Source of the DNA: Nocardia farcinica
GTDB taxonomy: Bacteria; Actinomycetota; Actinomycetes; Mycobacteriales; Mycobacteriaceae
Reading direction: 5' to 3'
DNA length: 64,000 nt
Assembly: GCF_001182745.1 (NCBI RefSeq)
Contig: NZ_LN868939.1
Location: 1,054,001 to 1,118,000 of the forward strand
In this document: positions 1 through 9,049 of the stretch, piece after piece
Numbering within the stretch: position 1 is the first letter of the stretch
Layout: every line of letters starts with the position of its first letter
Translations under genes and position numbers: made by a program
The notes under the pieces: model-generated
Told to the model about the DNA's origin: nothing
Database searches by the model: none
The model's input: only the letters and a program-made list of their open reading frames with translations

Positions 1-2
1 CC

Positions 3-437
3 CCGCTGTACTGGAATTCCCGCCAGCGGCTGGAGCGGATCCGGCAGGCCGCCGACCCGCTGGACAATGCCATCCGCAACACCCGTGTGCTGTTGCGCCG
101 TTCGCTGACGCTGGTCCGCGACGACGAGATCCTCGATCCGCGCCTGATCGACGAGGTGGAGCGGCTGGCCGACGCGGTGGACGTGGTGCGCCGGATGATG
201 CTGGCCGACCCCGGCGAGCAGCCCGACCAGGCCGAGGCGGCCCGGGTGCTGCGGTCGGTGGCCAAGGAGGCGCGCCCGGAACTCGTTGCCGGCGCCGGGC
301 TCTCGGCGCACGTGGTGTTCGCGCAGGTCCGGTCGATTCTGGTGGATTTGATGCAGGTGTGCGGGGTGAAGCGGATCTCGGCGATCGCGCTGCTGCCCCC
401 GACCGTGCCCAATCCCTATGTGCGTCCCGAGGACTGA
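3..437 (+). CDS. FUSC-like membrane protein, C-terminal fragment
   Basis: The reading frame is already open at base 3 and runs to a stop at 435-437, so only the last ~144 residues are present. The visible part has no membrane segment. It begins with an Arg-rich stretch (NSRQRLERIRQAADPLDNAI) and is otherwise helical and soluble-looking, which fits the cytoplasmic C-terminal domain of actinobacterial FUSC/aromatic-acid-exporter-like proteins. The assignment rests on general resemblance, because the membrane half lies outside the window. The 70 bp after the stop contain a short repeat of a 'gaacggcac' unit (452-508). The next gene converges from the other strand. Confidence 0.55.
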   Translation, partial: PLYWNSRQRLERIRQAADPLDNAIRNTRVLLRRSLTLVRDDEILDPRLIDEVERLADAVDVVRRMMLADPGEQPDQAEAARVLRSVAKEARPELVAGAGLSAHVVFAQVRSILVDLMQVCGVKRISAIALLPPTVPNPYVRPED

Positions 438-508
438 GCACCAGGTCAGGAACGGCACCAGCTCAAGAACGGCATCAGCTCCGGAACGGCACCGAGTCCG
501 GAACGGAA

Positions 509-1297
509 CTAGGTCCAGAACCGCACCAGTCCGGCGCCGCGCGCGACCCACACGTCGGGCACGCCGAACAGTTCGCAGATGGTGTAGATGGCGTCGAAGA
601 ACGGCCGGTTCACCGTGGGCGTGAGGATCAGCGCGAACAGCAGCAGCATCCCCAGCGGCTTGAGCTGATCCAGCGACCGGCGGGTCCGGTAGCTCAGCGA
701 GGGCTCGAGGATCCCGTAGCCGTCCAGGCCGGGGATCGGCAGCAGATTCAGCAGGGTCGCGGTGATCTGCAGGAAGCCGAGGAACGCCAGGCCGTACCAG
801 AAGGCCGCGTGACCGGTCGTGCTGCCGAACACCGCGACCACCAGCAGCAGCACGACACCGCAGACCGCGTTGACCGCCGGGCCCGCGCCGCTGATCATCC
901 GCTGCCGGGCCGGGCTCACCGCGTGCGGGTGCACGTACACGGCGCCGCCGGGCAGGCCGAACCCGCCGAGCGCGATGAACACCACCGGCAGCACGATCGA
1001 CAGCAGCGGGTGTGAGTACTTCAGCGGGTTCAGCGTGAGATACCCGCGCAGCTCCACCTCGCGGTCCCCGGCCCGCCAGGCCAGGTAGGCGTGCGCGAAC
1101 TCGTGCAGGCACAGCGTGACGATCCAGCCCGCCACCACCAGGACGAACACCCCGACACCCGCGGCGGTCTCGCCGTAGTCGGAGATCCACGCCAGCACGG
1201 CGCCCGCCACGGTGACCGCGACGACCAGCAGGAACACCGGACTGGGCCGCACCGCGCCGCGACCGAGCCGCCGGTCGCGGGAGAACGGCAGGCTCAT
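509..1297 (-). CDS. Site-2 protease family zinc metalloprotease (Rv0359-like)
   Basis: Predicted intramembrane zinc metalloprotease of 262 residues. The HExxH zinc motif is HEFAH at residues 65-69, inside a hydrophobic segment. The second motif, N-x-x-P-x-P-x-x-D-G, is at 184-193 and its Asp (192) supplies the third zinc ligand. At least four further hydrophobic segments are visible. Homologues next to purA include M. tuberculosis Rv0359; this one is on the strand opposite purA, as in Mycobacterium. The ATG overlaps the TGA of the upstream gene by four bases (ATGA), so the two are probably translationally coupled. The substrate is unknown. Confidence 0.85.
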   Translation of the reverse strand: MSLPFSRDRRLGRGAVRPSPVFLLVVAVTVAGAVLAWISDYGETAAGVGVFVLVVAGWIVTLCLHEFAHAYLAWRAGDREVELRGYLTLNPLKYSHPLLSIVLPVVFIALGGFGLPGGAVYVHPHAVSPARQRMISGAGPAVNAVCGVVLLLVVAVFGSTTGHAAFWYGLAFLGFLQITATLLNLLPIPGLDGYGILEPSLSYRTRRSLDQLKPLGMLLLFALILTPTVNRPFFDAIYTICELFGVPDVWVARGAGLVRFWT

Positions 1298-1956
1298 CGG
1301 ACCAGCAGCCAGGGTTCGTGGTGGCGGTAGAAGGTGGAGCGCGGCACCGGCCGGGTGGTGCGGATGCCGTCGCGGGTCACCACCGCACCGGGCGTGCCGA
1401 GCTGGGCCGCCCTGCCCTCCACCCAGCGGCGCTTGCGCAGCACGCCGCGCTGGGCGGCGGCGCGCACGCCGGGCATGTGCAGGGTGGGGGAGATGTGCAT
1501 GGCCGTGACCCGGCCGGTGAACAGCAGGGTGTCGTCGACGTAGGCCTCACCGTCGAGCTTGGCGCCCTCCGGGCCGGTGATGGTGGCGCGGCCGACGAGC
1601 ACCTTGCCGGTGTCGTCGCGGATCAGCGGGGTCGCGGTGGCCTTGCCCTCGATGGCGCGTTTGGCCGCGGAGTTGCCGCTGCCGATCTCGTAGGCGCGGG
1701 CGCCGTAGGTGCGGTCGATGGGCACGTAGCCGATCTCCACGTGCAGCCGCTCGGTCTTCATCAGGTGGGTGAGCACGGCGGCCAGCGCGGCGTCCTCGCC
1801 GAGCACGATCAGTCGCGGCAGGCTGTCGGCGGCCAGCACGGGAAGCAGTTCGTCGACCACGGCCGGGTCCGGGATGGCGGCCGTCTGAGTGGTGGGCAGC
1901 GCGGCGAGGGCGATCGGGACGGGAGCACCGTCGCAGCGGAGAACGTGGGTACTCAA
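1294..1956 (-). CDS. Conserved protein, Rv0358-like
   Basis: Protein of 220 residues with no recognised catalytic motif, conserved beside purA in mycolic-acid actinomycetes. The start chosen is TTG at 1956, giving MSTHVLRCDGAPVPIALA. An AGGAGG ribosome site lies 12 bases upstream (1969-1974). A GTG at 1968 abuts that site directly and is too close to be a good start. The frame stays open far upstream, antisense to purA, but that stretch is not coding. It shares a four-base overlap with the site-2 protease downstream, and its promoter must lie in the 1957-2220 gap shared with purA. Confidence 0.72.
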   Translation of the reverse strand: MSTHVLRCDGAPVPIALAALPTTQTAAIPDPAVVDELLPVLAADSLPRLIVLGEDAALAAVLTHLMKTERLHVEIGYVPIDRTYGARAYEIGSGNSAAKRAIEGKATATPLIRDDTGKVLVGRATITGPEGAKLDGEAYVDDTLLFTGRVTAMHISPTLHMPGVRAAAQRGVLRKRRWVEGRAAQLGTPGAVVTRDGIRTTRPVPRSTFYRHHEPWLLVR

Positions 1957-2175
1957 ACTGCCGTACACCCTCCTAGATCCGGCCGATCGGGTCGACCCCA
2001 CACGCGTGCGGCGAACCGTTGCCCGGCCCGCCCCGCAGCAACCATAGTCGCGTTCGGACGGCCGCGCCCGGGCCGAGTCGGCATTGTGACCGGGCTGTCG
2101 GGTGCCTGCTTCCCGGGGTGCGCGGGGCCATTGGGTAAGCTGTGCTTCCGGCCACCGCCTCAGTACGGCAGGTAG

Positions 2176-3510
<1,335 letters not shown>

Positions 3511-3515
3511 GCCAC

Positions 3516-3532
3516 GCCGGGCTCGGCCCGGC
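3516..3532 (+). terminator. GC hairpin after purA
   Basis: GCCGGGC and GCCCGGC pair as a 7-bp stem around a 3-base loop, six bases after the purA stop. No T run follows, so termination is only suggested by its position. Confidence 0.4.
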
Positions 3533-3581
3533 CTGCGCCGAGTTCCGCGCGCGCGGGGCGGTGCCGAACTACAGTTGGTAC

Positions 3582-6185
3582 ATGGCTCGGAATTGGCCGA
3601 TGATCGAGCGCGAGACCGAGTTCGAGACCATCCGCGCGGCGCTCACGGGCCCCGACTACGTCGGCGCCGTGCTCACCGGCGACGCGGGGGTGGGCAAGAC
3701 GACACTGGCGCGGCAGGCCGCCGCGGCGGTGGGCGGGCGCATCCGCTGGGTGGCGGGCACCGAATCCGCGCGCGGCATCCCGCTCGGGGTGTTCGCGCAC
3801 ATGGTGGGGGTGTACACCGCGCACGATCCGGTCACCTTCATGTCGGCGGCGCGCGAGGCGTTGCTCGCCGACGGCGCCACCATCATCGGTGTCGACGACG
3901 CCCATCTGCTGGACCAGCTCTCGGCCACCCTGTTGCTGCAGTTGGCCATCGACAAGGCCGCGCACGTGGTCGCGACCGTGCGCAGCGGCGTGCCGGTGCC
4001 GGACGCGATCACCTCGCTGTGGAAGGACGGGCACCTGCTGCGGGTGGACCTGAAACCGTTCACCCAGCGCCAGAGCGTCGAGCTGGTCGAGTCGATGCTG
4101 GGCGGGCAGCTCGAGGGCTTCACCGCCAATCTGATGTGGGAGTCCTCCGGCGGAAACGCCCTGTTCCTACGGCATCTGGTGGAAGGCGCGCTGGAAGCGG
4201 GCACGCTGCGGCAGGTCAACGGCGTGTGGCAGCTGCGCGGGCGTGCCGCGGTCACCTCGGAGCTGGCCGCGTTGCTCGAGGATCGGGTCGAGCAACTGCC
4301 CGAACCGGTGCTGCGGGTGCTCGAGCTGCTCACCTTCTGTGAGCCGATGGATCTGGACGTGCTGGCCGAGCTGGCCGGTGAGGACGCGGTGGAGGCGGCC
4401 GAAACCCGTGGCGTCATCCGGGTTGTCGAGCACGGCCACGAGCTCACCGTGCGCTACAACCACCCGCTCTTCGGCGAGGTGATCCGACGCAGGCTCGGTA
4501 TCGCCTCGGCGCGCAGGCTGCGGGGGCGGTTGTTCTCGGCGTTGCAGCAGCGGCCGATCAAGTCCGCCGCCGAACGCATCCGGCTGGCCGAATTGGCGTT
4601 GGACTCGGACAAATCCGCTGATCTGGAGCTGTTCGAGGCCGCCGCCGCCGATGCCATCGCGCTGGCCGACCTGCCGCTGGGCGAGCGGTTAGCGCGGGCG
4701 GCGGTGGAGCGGCGCGGCGGGGTGGAGGCGGCCGATCTGCTGGCCAGGGCGCTGCTGTGGCAAGGGCATCGGATCGAGGCCGAGCGGACGCTGGCCGGGT
4801 TCGATCCCGAGCAGCTCACCGAGGTGCAATTGGCCAACTGGGGCGGCACGCGGGTGTCGAACCTGTTGTGGGCCATGGGCGATGCCGACCGCGCCGACGA
4901 GGTGCTCGCGCTGGTGCGGGCCAAGGTCCGCCATCCCAAGATCGTCGCCACGCTGGCCGGGCTGGCCTCGGCGTGTGCGGTGAACGAGAACCGCCTCGAC
5001 GACGCGATCGCCGAGGCCGAGACGGTGATGGGTGATCCGGGCGCGCCGCCGTGGGCGGTGTGGTGGGCGGCCTTCGGCGGCGGGCTGGCGCTGGCGCTGA
5101 TGGGCCGCGGCGCCGAGGCGAAACGCTACGCGGCGCGCGGGCACGAGGTGGACAAGGCCATCGACGGACTCAACCGTTTCATGTCCACGCACGCGGAGGT
5201 GCTCGCGCTGATCTACACCGGCGAGCTGGCGGCCGCGCGGCAGTGCGCGGCACCGCGTTTCAGCTATTCCGAGCCGGGCCAGTACCTGGCGTGGGGCATG
5301 TCGAAGATCCTGCAGGGCACCGTCGACGTCGCGCAGGGCCGGTTCCCCGACGGTATCGAGCATCTCGAGCAGGCGCTGGCCGCGTTGACCGCCGAAGGCG
5401 CTGCCGCATGGACGTTTCCGGCGCGGATCCGGTTGGCCGAGGCCTACGCCGCGCTGGGCCGGGCGGCGGAGGCGGCCGAGTCGATCGCCGAGGCGAGCAG
5501 GCGCGGCGGCAGGCACAGCGCCGTGTACGAACCGCAGCTGGCGATCGCCCGGGCGTGCGTGGCCGCCGCCGAAGGCACGGTCAGCACAGCGGTGCGGCTC
5601 GCGATGGCGGCCGCCGATGCCGCGGCCCGCGCGCACCAGTACGCCATCGAGGCCACCGCCCTGCACGTGGCCGCGCGGTTCGGTGATCCGGCGGTGGCCG
5701 ACCGGCTCACCGAGTTGGCCGGGCGCGTGGACGGCCGCCTTGTGTCGTTGCAGGCCGCCCACGCCCGTGCTCTCGCCGCCCACGACGGTCCCGGATTGGA
5801 TTCGGCCGCAGCGGGTTTCGAACAGATCGGCGCGCTGCTCTCGGCCGCCGACGCCGCCGCGCAAGCCGCCTCCGCGCACGAACGCGCCGGTGACCGCCGT
5901 AACGTGCTGGAATCCGCGGCCACCGCCAACCGGCTGGCGGCGGCCTGCGGCGGCGCGAGCACCCCCGCCCTCCGGGAGGCGGCCCAGCCGCTCCCGCTCA
6001 CCGTCCGGGAACGGGAGATCGCCAACCTGGTGGCCGCGGGCATGTCCAACCGGCAGATCGCCGACCGGCTCACCGTCTCGGTGCGCACCGTCGAGGGCCA
6101 CCTCTACCGCGCCTGCATGAAGATGGACGTCACCGATCGGGAATCCCTCGGCGCCCTCATCCGCGGCGAGAACGCGGGCCGCTGA
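3582..6185 (+). CDS. Large ATP-binding LuxR-family regulator (LAL/STAND type)
   Basis: Protein of 867 residues. An N-terminal P-loop ATPase has Walker A GDAGVGKT (33-40) and Walker B around residue 105 (IIGVDDAHLL). A long alpha-helical, Ala-rich TPR-like middle follows. The last ~60 residues are a LuxR/GerE helix-turn-helix (LTVREREIANLVAAGMSNRQ onward). This layout matches LAL/MalT-like regulators that bind ATP and an unknown signal before activating transcription. The start is ATG 3582; an in-frame GTG at 3561 is possible, and neither has a strong ribosome site. There is no obvious partner: purA is upstream and a small lipoprotein gene downstream. The target genes cannot be read from sequence. 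Confidence 0.85.
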   Translation: MARNWPMIERETEFETIRAALTGPDYVGAVLTGDAGVGKTTLARQAAAAVGGRIRWVAGTESARGIPLGVFAHMVGVYTAHDPVTFMSAAREALLADGATIIGVDDAHLLDQLSATLLLQLAIDKAAHVVATVRSGVPVPDAITSLWKDGHLLRVDLKPFTQRQSVELVESMLGGQLEGFTANLMWESSGGNALFLRHLVEGALEAGTLRQVNGVWQLRGRAAVTSELAALLEDRVEQLPEPVLRVLELLTFCEPMDLDVLAELAGEDAVEAAETRGVIRVVEHGHELTVRYNHPLFGEVIRRRLGIASARRLRGRLFSALQQRPIKSAAERIRLAELALDSDKSADLELFEAAAADAIALADLPLGERLARAAVERRGGVEAADLLARALLWQGHRIEAERTLAGFDPEQLTEVQLANWGGTRVSNLLWAMGDADRADEVLALVRAKVRHPKIVATLAGLASACAVNENRLDDAIAEAETVMGDPGAPPWAVWWAAFGGGLALALMGRGAEAKRYAARGHEVDKAIDGLNRFMSTHAEVLALIYTGELAAARQCAAPRFSYSEPGQYLAWGMSKILQGTVDVAQGRFPDGIEHLEQALAALTAEGAAAWTFPARIRLAEAYAALGRAAEAAESIAEASRRGGRHSAVYEPQLAIARACVAAAEGTVSTAVRLAMAAADAAARAHQYAIEATALHVAARFGDPAVADRLTELAGRVDGRLVSLQAAHARALAAHDGPGLDSAAAGFEQIGALLSAADAAAQAASAHERAGDRRNVLESAATANRLAAACGGASTPALREAAQPLPLTVREREIANLVAAGMSNRQIADRLTVSVRTVEGHLYRACMKMDVTDRESLGALIRGENAGR

Positions 6186-6251
6186 TTCCGCTCGGCCGCG
6201 CCCGCCACTAGGCTGGGCGGACCCCAGCGGTGCTCTTCGGGAGGGGTCGCG

Positions 6252-6524
6252 ATGCTGAGACGGGCGGTTCTGCTCGGTGCGGTGGCCGTCGCACTGGCCG
6301 CGTCGGGCTGTACCGAAACCGGTACCCCGACGCCGGGCAGCGCGGCCGTGACCACCTCGCCGGGCGTCACCCTGAACCCCGAGCAGGAGAACAACCGCAG
6401 GATCGTCGAGCGGCTGGCCGAACTGGGCTGCACCACCAACAGCTGCATCCAGACCTACTTCGCGTGCAAGGACGGCTACCTCACCGGCGATGCCTGCGAG
6501 TTCTACCGCAGGCATCCCCTGTGA
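6252..6524 (+). CDS. Small secreted lipoprotein
   Basis: Protein of 90 residues with a typical lipoprotein signal peptide and lipobox ending AASGC, lipidated Cys at 20. The mature part is about 70 residues and has five Cys in all, including the pattern CTTNSCIQTYFACKDGY and a later CEF, so disulfides are likely. ATG 6252 follows GAGG. It is not recognised as a named family and is probably anchored on the outer face of the membrane. It sits between the LuxR regulator and a MerR gene. Confidence 0.8.
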   Translation: MLRRAVLLGAVAVALAASGCTETGTPTPGSAAVTTSPGVTLNPEQENNRRIVERLAELGCTTNSCIQTYFACKDGYLTGDACEFYRRHPL

Positions 6525-6569
6525 GCGCTTGACCCTCACACCGTGTCAGCCCCTACACCGGGAGCCGTC

Positions 6570-7175
6570 ATGTTGAGCATCGGAGACTTCGCCAGGCACG
6601 GGCGGGTGTCGGTGCGGATGTTGCGCCACTACGACGCCCTCGGTCTGCTGCGCCCCGACCGGGTCGACCCGGCCACCGGCTACCGGTCCTACGGGATCGG
6701 GCAGCTGGCGCGGCTGAACCGGATCGTCGCGCTGAAGGATCTCGGGTTCACCCTGGACCAGGTCGGCCGGATTCTGGACGCCCGGGTCGGCGGCGCGGAA
6801 CTGCGCGGCATGCTGATGCTGCGCCGCGCCGAACTCGAGCAGCGCATCGCCGCGGACCGCGCGCGGCTCGCCCAGATCGAGACGAGGCTCCGCATCATCG
6901 AAAGGGAGGGTGTCATGCCCGTCGAGGAAGTGGTGATCAGGTCGGTGCCCGCGGTGCGGGTGGCAGAGCTGAGCGAGGTCGCGGCCGATTTCGAGCCGTC
7001 GTCCATCGGTCCGGTGGTGGGCAAGCTGTTCGACGAACTCTGGCAGGGGCTGGGCCGCTGGATCGCCGACAACGGCTACCGCACGATCGGGCCGAGCCGG
7101 GAGGTCACCCTCGAGTACTCCGAGGACAGCGCGAAGTGGGTGACCGAGCTCCAGGAACCGATCGCGCCCGCGTGA
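6570..7175 (+). CDS. MerR-family regulator with shortened GyrI-like C-terminus
   Basis: Protein of 201 residues. Residues 1-70 form a MerR winged helix (MLSIGDFARHGRVSVRMLRH, then YDALGLLRPD), followed by a coiled-coil (about 75-110). The C-terminal region starts like a GyrI/SOUL effector domain (VVIRSVPAVRVAEL) but then goes almost directly to the family's closing segment (WVTELQEPIAP). Family members are usually about 270 residues, so about 60 residues seem to be missing from the middle of the ligand domain. The start is ATG 6570, with GGAG at good spacing; a GTG at 6543 in the same frame is less likely. The stop lies two bases from the end of the convergent hydrolase gene. Confidence 0.8.
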   Translation: MLSIGDFARHGRVSVRMLRHYDALGLLRPDRVDPATGYRSYGIGQLARLNRIVALKDLGFTLDQVGRILDARVGGAELRGMLMLRRAELEQRIAADRARLAQIETRLRIIEREGVMPVEEVVIRSVPAVRVAELSEVAADFEPSSIGPVVGKLFDELWQGLGRWIADNGYRTIGPSREVTLEYSEDSAKWVTELQEPIAPA

Positions 7176-7177
7176 AC

Positions 7178-8005
7178 TCAGATCGCGCCCTTGCCGGTGA
7201 GGAAATCGGCGGTGGGTGCGGCGATGAGCTCGACGTTCTGGTTGTGGCCCAGCCGTGGCAGTTCCCGGTGATGGGCCAGCGGCAGCGCGGCGGCGGTGGC
7301 CGCGGCGGCGGTCTTGACGCTCGCCGCGCTGTCGGTGCCGGCCAGCACCAGCACGGGCACGGTGAGTTCGGCCCAGTCGGCGGGCCGCAGTGCCTCACCC
7401 CGGGTATAGGGGCCGATCACCGCCCAGTCGTGGGCGGTCGAGGTCGCCAGGTTCTTCATCGTGCGCCAGTAGGGGGTCAGGCGCATGGTGGTGACCATCG
7501 TCCACGGCACGCCCATCACCTTGCGCAGGTAGTAGGCGGCGGCCTTGCCGGTCTTGCCCTCGGCCAGCAGCTGCTCCAGGCGCGTGCCCGCGTCCTGCGG
7601 CGGCACGTGCCCGGTGCGGTCGACGACGAACGGCGGTTCGAACGCGACCACCCGGGTGAGGCCGGGAATCCGGCCGGAGGCGGCCGCCCGCAGGGCCAGC
7701 ACCGCACCCGCCGACCACCCGAACAGCGCCGCCGCGCCGCCCGCCGCCGCGACCAGCGCCGCCAGGTCGTCGATTTCGTGCCCGGCCTGGTACACACTCG
7801 GGGTGTCGCCGCTGTCGCCGCGGCCACGCCGGTCGTAGACGAGCACGGTGAGATCGAGGGCGGCCAGCGCCGCGGCCAGATCGGTCAGCTTGGGCGAGCG
7901 GCGGTCCTCGAGCGCTCCGCCGACGAGGATCACCGTGCCCGCCGTCCCGGCGCCGATCTGCTCGTACGCGATCGCGGTCCCGTCCGCGGAGGTCACCGTG
8001 TGCAT
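7178..8005 (-). CDS. Alpha/beta-fold hydrolase
   Basis: Soluble hydrolase of 275 residues. The nucleophile elbow is GWSAG with Ser98. The oxyanion region LVGG is near residues 27-30, and the C-terminal catalytic His is in RLGHNQ. The YDRRGRGDSGD segment (58-67) is typical of the family. ATG 8005 is preceded by AGGAAGG. The substrate cannot be predicted. It converges on the MerR gene with a two-base gap. Confidence 0.88.
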   Translation of the reverse strand: MHTVTSADGTAIAYEQIGAGTAGTVILVGGALEDRRSPKLTDLAAALAALDLTVLVYDRRGRGDSGDTPSVYQAGHEIDDLAALVAAAGGAAALFGWSAGAVLALRAAASGRIPGLTRVVAFEPPFVVDRTGHVPPQDAGTRLEQLLAEGKTGKAAAYYLRKVMGVPWTMVTTMRLTPYWRTMKNLATSTAHDWAVIGPYTRGEALRPADWAELTVPVLVLAGTDSAASVKTAAAATAAALPLAHHRELPRLGHNQNVELIAAPTADFLTGKGAI

Positions 8006-8092
8006 GCCTGTGCTCGCCTTCCTCTCGGGGCCCGTCGCCGAGCCGGTCCGGTGTCCATCATCCGGTGCCGTGCCCCGGCCGCCGTCACCGCC

Positions 8093-8638
8093 TCAGAACA
8101 GCGTCGGCTCCCCGAATCCGGGTGTGCGCTCGATCTCGAGCAGGCGTGCCTTGGTGCCGATGCCGCCCGGTGCGGAGAAGCCGTGCAGCGCGTGGTCGGC
8201 GGCGAGCACCCGGTGGCACGGCACGATCAGCGGAACGGGATTGCGGCCCAAGGCCTGTCCCACCGCCTGTGCCGCACCCGGCAGGCCGACCCGGTGGGCC
8301 ACCTGCCCGTAGGTCAGGGTGCGGCCGGGGTCGATGGCGCGGGTGACCTCGTAGACCGCGCGGTGGAAGTCCGGCACTGCACCGAGGTCAACGGGGATCC
8401 AGCGCAGGTCGTCGAGCTCGCCGGACAGGTGGGCGCGGATGCCCGCGACGGCCGTGGCGATCGCGCCCGTCGGCTCGTCTTCCCGGACGCCTCGGCGTTC
8501 GAACCCGGCCCGTAGCGCCGCCGGATCGGGTTCGGGCAGCCGGAAGCCGACCACGGCGTCGTCGCGCCAGCTGATCGCACAGACCCCGAGCGGGGTCTCG
8601 AACAGCGCGGCGAGGGTGGGCGGCGCGGGCGCACTCAT
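8093..8638 (-). CDS. ogt: Methylated-DNA-protein cysteine methyltransferase
   Basis: DNA repair protein of 181 residues that accepts the alkyl group from O6-alkylguanine onto its own Cys. The active-site motif is PCHRV with Cys141. The preceding helix-turn-helix (LTYGQVAHRVGLPGAAQAVG) includes the recognition helix, with AAQAVG leading to GQALGRNPVPLIVPCHRV. The frame stays open further upstream, but ATG 8638 gives the normal N-terminus. A perfect 16-bp hairpin lies 37-74 bases upstream of the start (8675-8712) and may be an operator. Confidence 0.92.
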   Translation of the reverse strand: MSAPAPPTLAALFETPLGVCAISWRDDAVVGFRLPEPDPAALRAGFERRGVREDEPTGAIATAVAGIRAHLSGELDDLRWIPVDLGAVPDFHRAVYEVTRAIDPGRTLTYGQVAHRVGLPGAAQAVGQALGRNPVPLIVPCHRVLAADHALHGFSAPGGIGTKARLLEIERTPGFGEPTLF

Positions 8639-8674
8639 GCCGTCAGTGTGCACCGAGGGTACGACATCCGGAAA

Positions 8675-8712
8675 CCAGTCCAGTCCAGTTTTTCGGAACT
8701 GGACTGGACTGG
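8675..8712. promoter_or_regulatory. Perfect 16-bp inverted repeat upstream of ogt
   Basis: The left arm CCAGTCCAGTCCAGTT (8675-8690) pairs exactly with AACTGGACTGGACTGG (8697-8712) across TTTCGG. Each arm is three tandem copies of a 5-bp unit (CCAGT / ACTGG). It lies between ogt and the end of the small membrane gene at 8775, both leftward. It is either an operator in the ogt promoter or a terminator for the small gene. A single ACTGGACT copy recurs at 9040-9047, beside the MocR start. Confidence 0.6.
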
Positions 8713-8774
8713 CTGTCGTCCGGTGCTCCCGTGCGCGGCAGGGGGCAACGGTGCCGGTGCCGCCGCCGATCGGC

Positions 8775-8987
8775 TCAGGCGGCCCTTTGTTCGTCCTCGA
8801 CGCTGCGCGCGGCGGCGATGTCGCGGTATTGCCGCTGGTCGTCGTAGTAGCCGGGATCCGAATCCCGGAGCAGGTCACTGGGCCGGAACTGCTCGAGCAG
8901 GAGCGAGGACACCGGCTCACGGCGGACCAGCCGGTAGGCGAAGGCGAAGACGGCGGCGGCGATGAGGAGGGACAGCAGCGTGGTCAT
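8775..8987 (-). CDS. Small single-span membrane protein
   Basis: Protein of 70 residues: an N-terminal transmembrane helix (MTTLLSLLIAAAVFAFAYRL) followed by a charged cytoplasmic tail rich in Asp, Gln and Arg. No family is recognised. The start ATG 8987 is divergent from the MocR-type regulator, with a 62-bp gap. A functional link to MocR is possible but unproven. Confidence 0.6.
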   Translation of the reverse strand: MTTLLSLLIAAAVFAFAYRLVRREPVSSLLLEQFRPSDLLRDSDPGYYDDQRQYRDIAAARSVEDEQRAA

Positions 8988-9049
8988 GTTCTTCAGATTC
9001 CGCCGACTGGCCTTGCTTTCAAATAGCCAATCCGCGAATACTGGACTTC

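Noticed and set aside
452..508. CRISPR-like short repeats
   Set aside because: The 'gaacggcac' unit recurs with irregular spacing and no spacers; it is only a short local GC-rich repeat.
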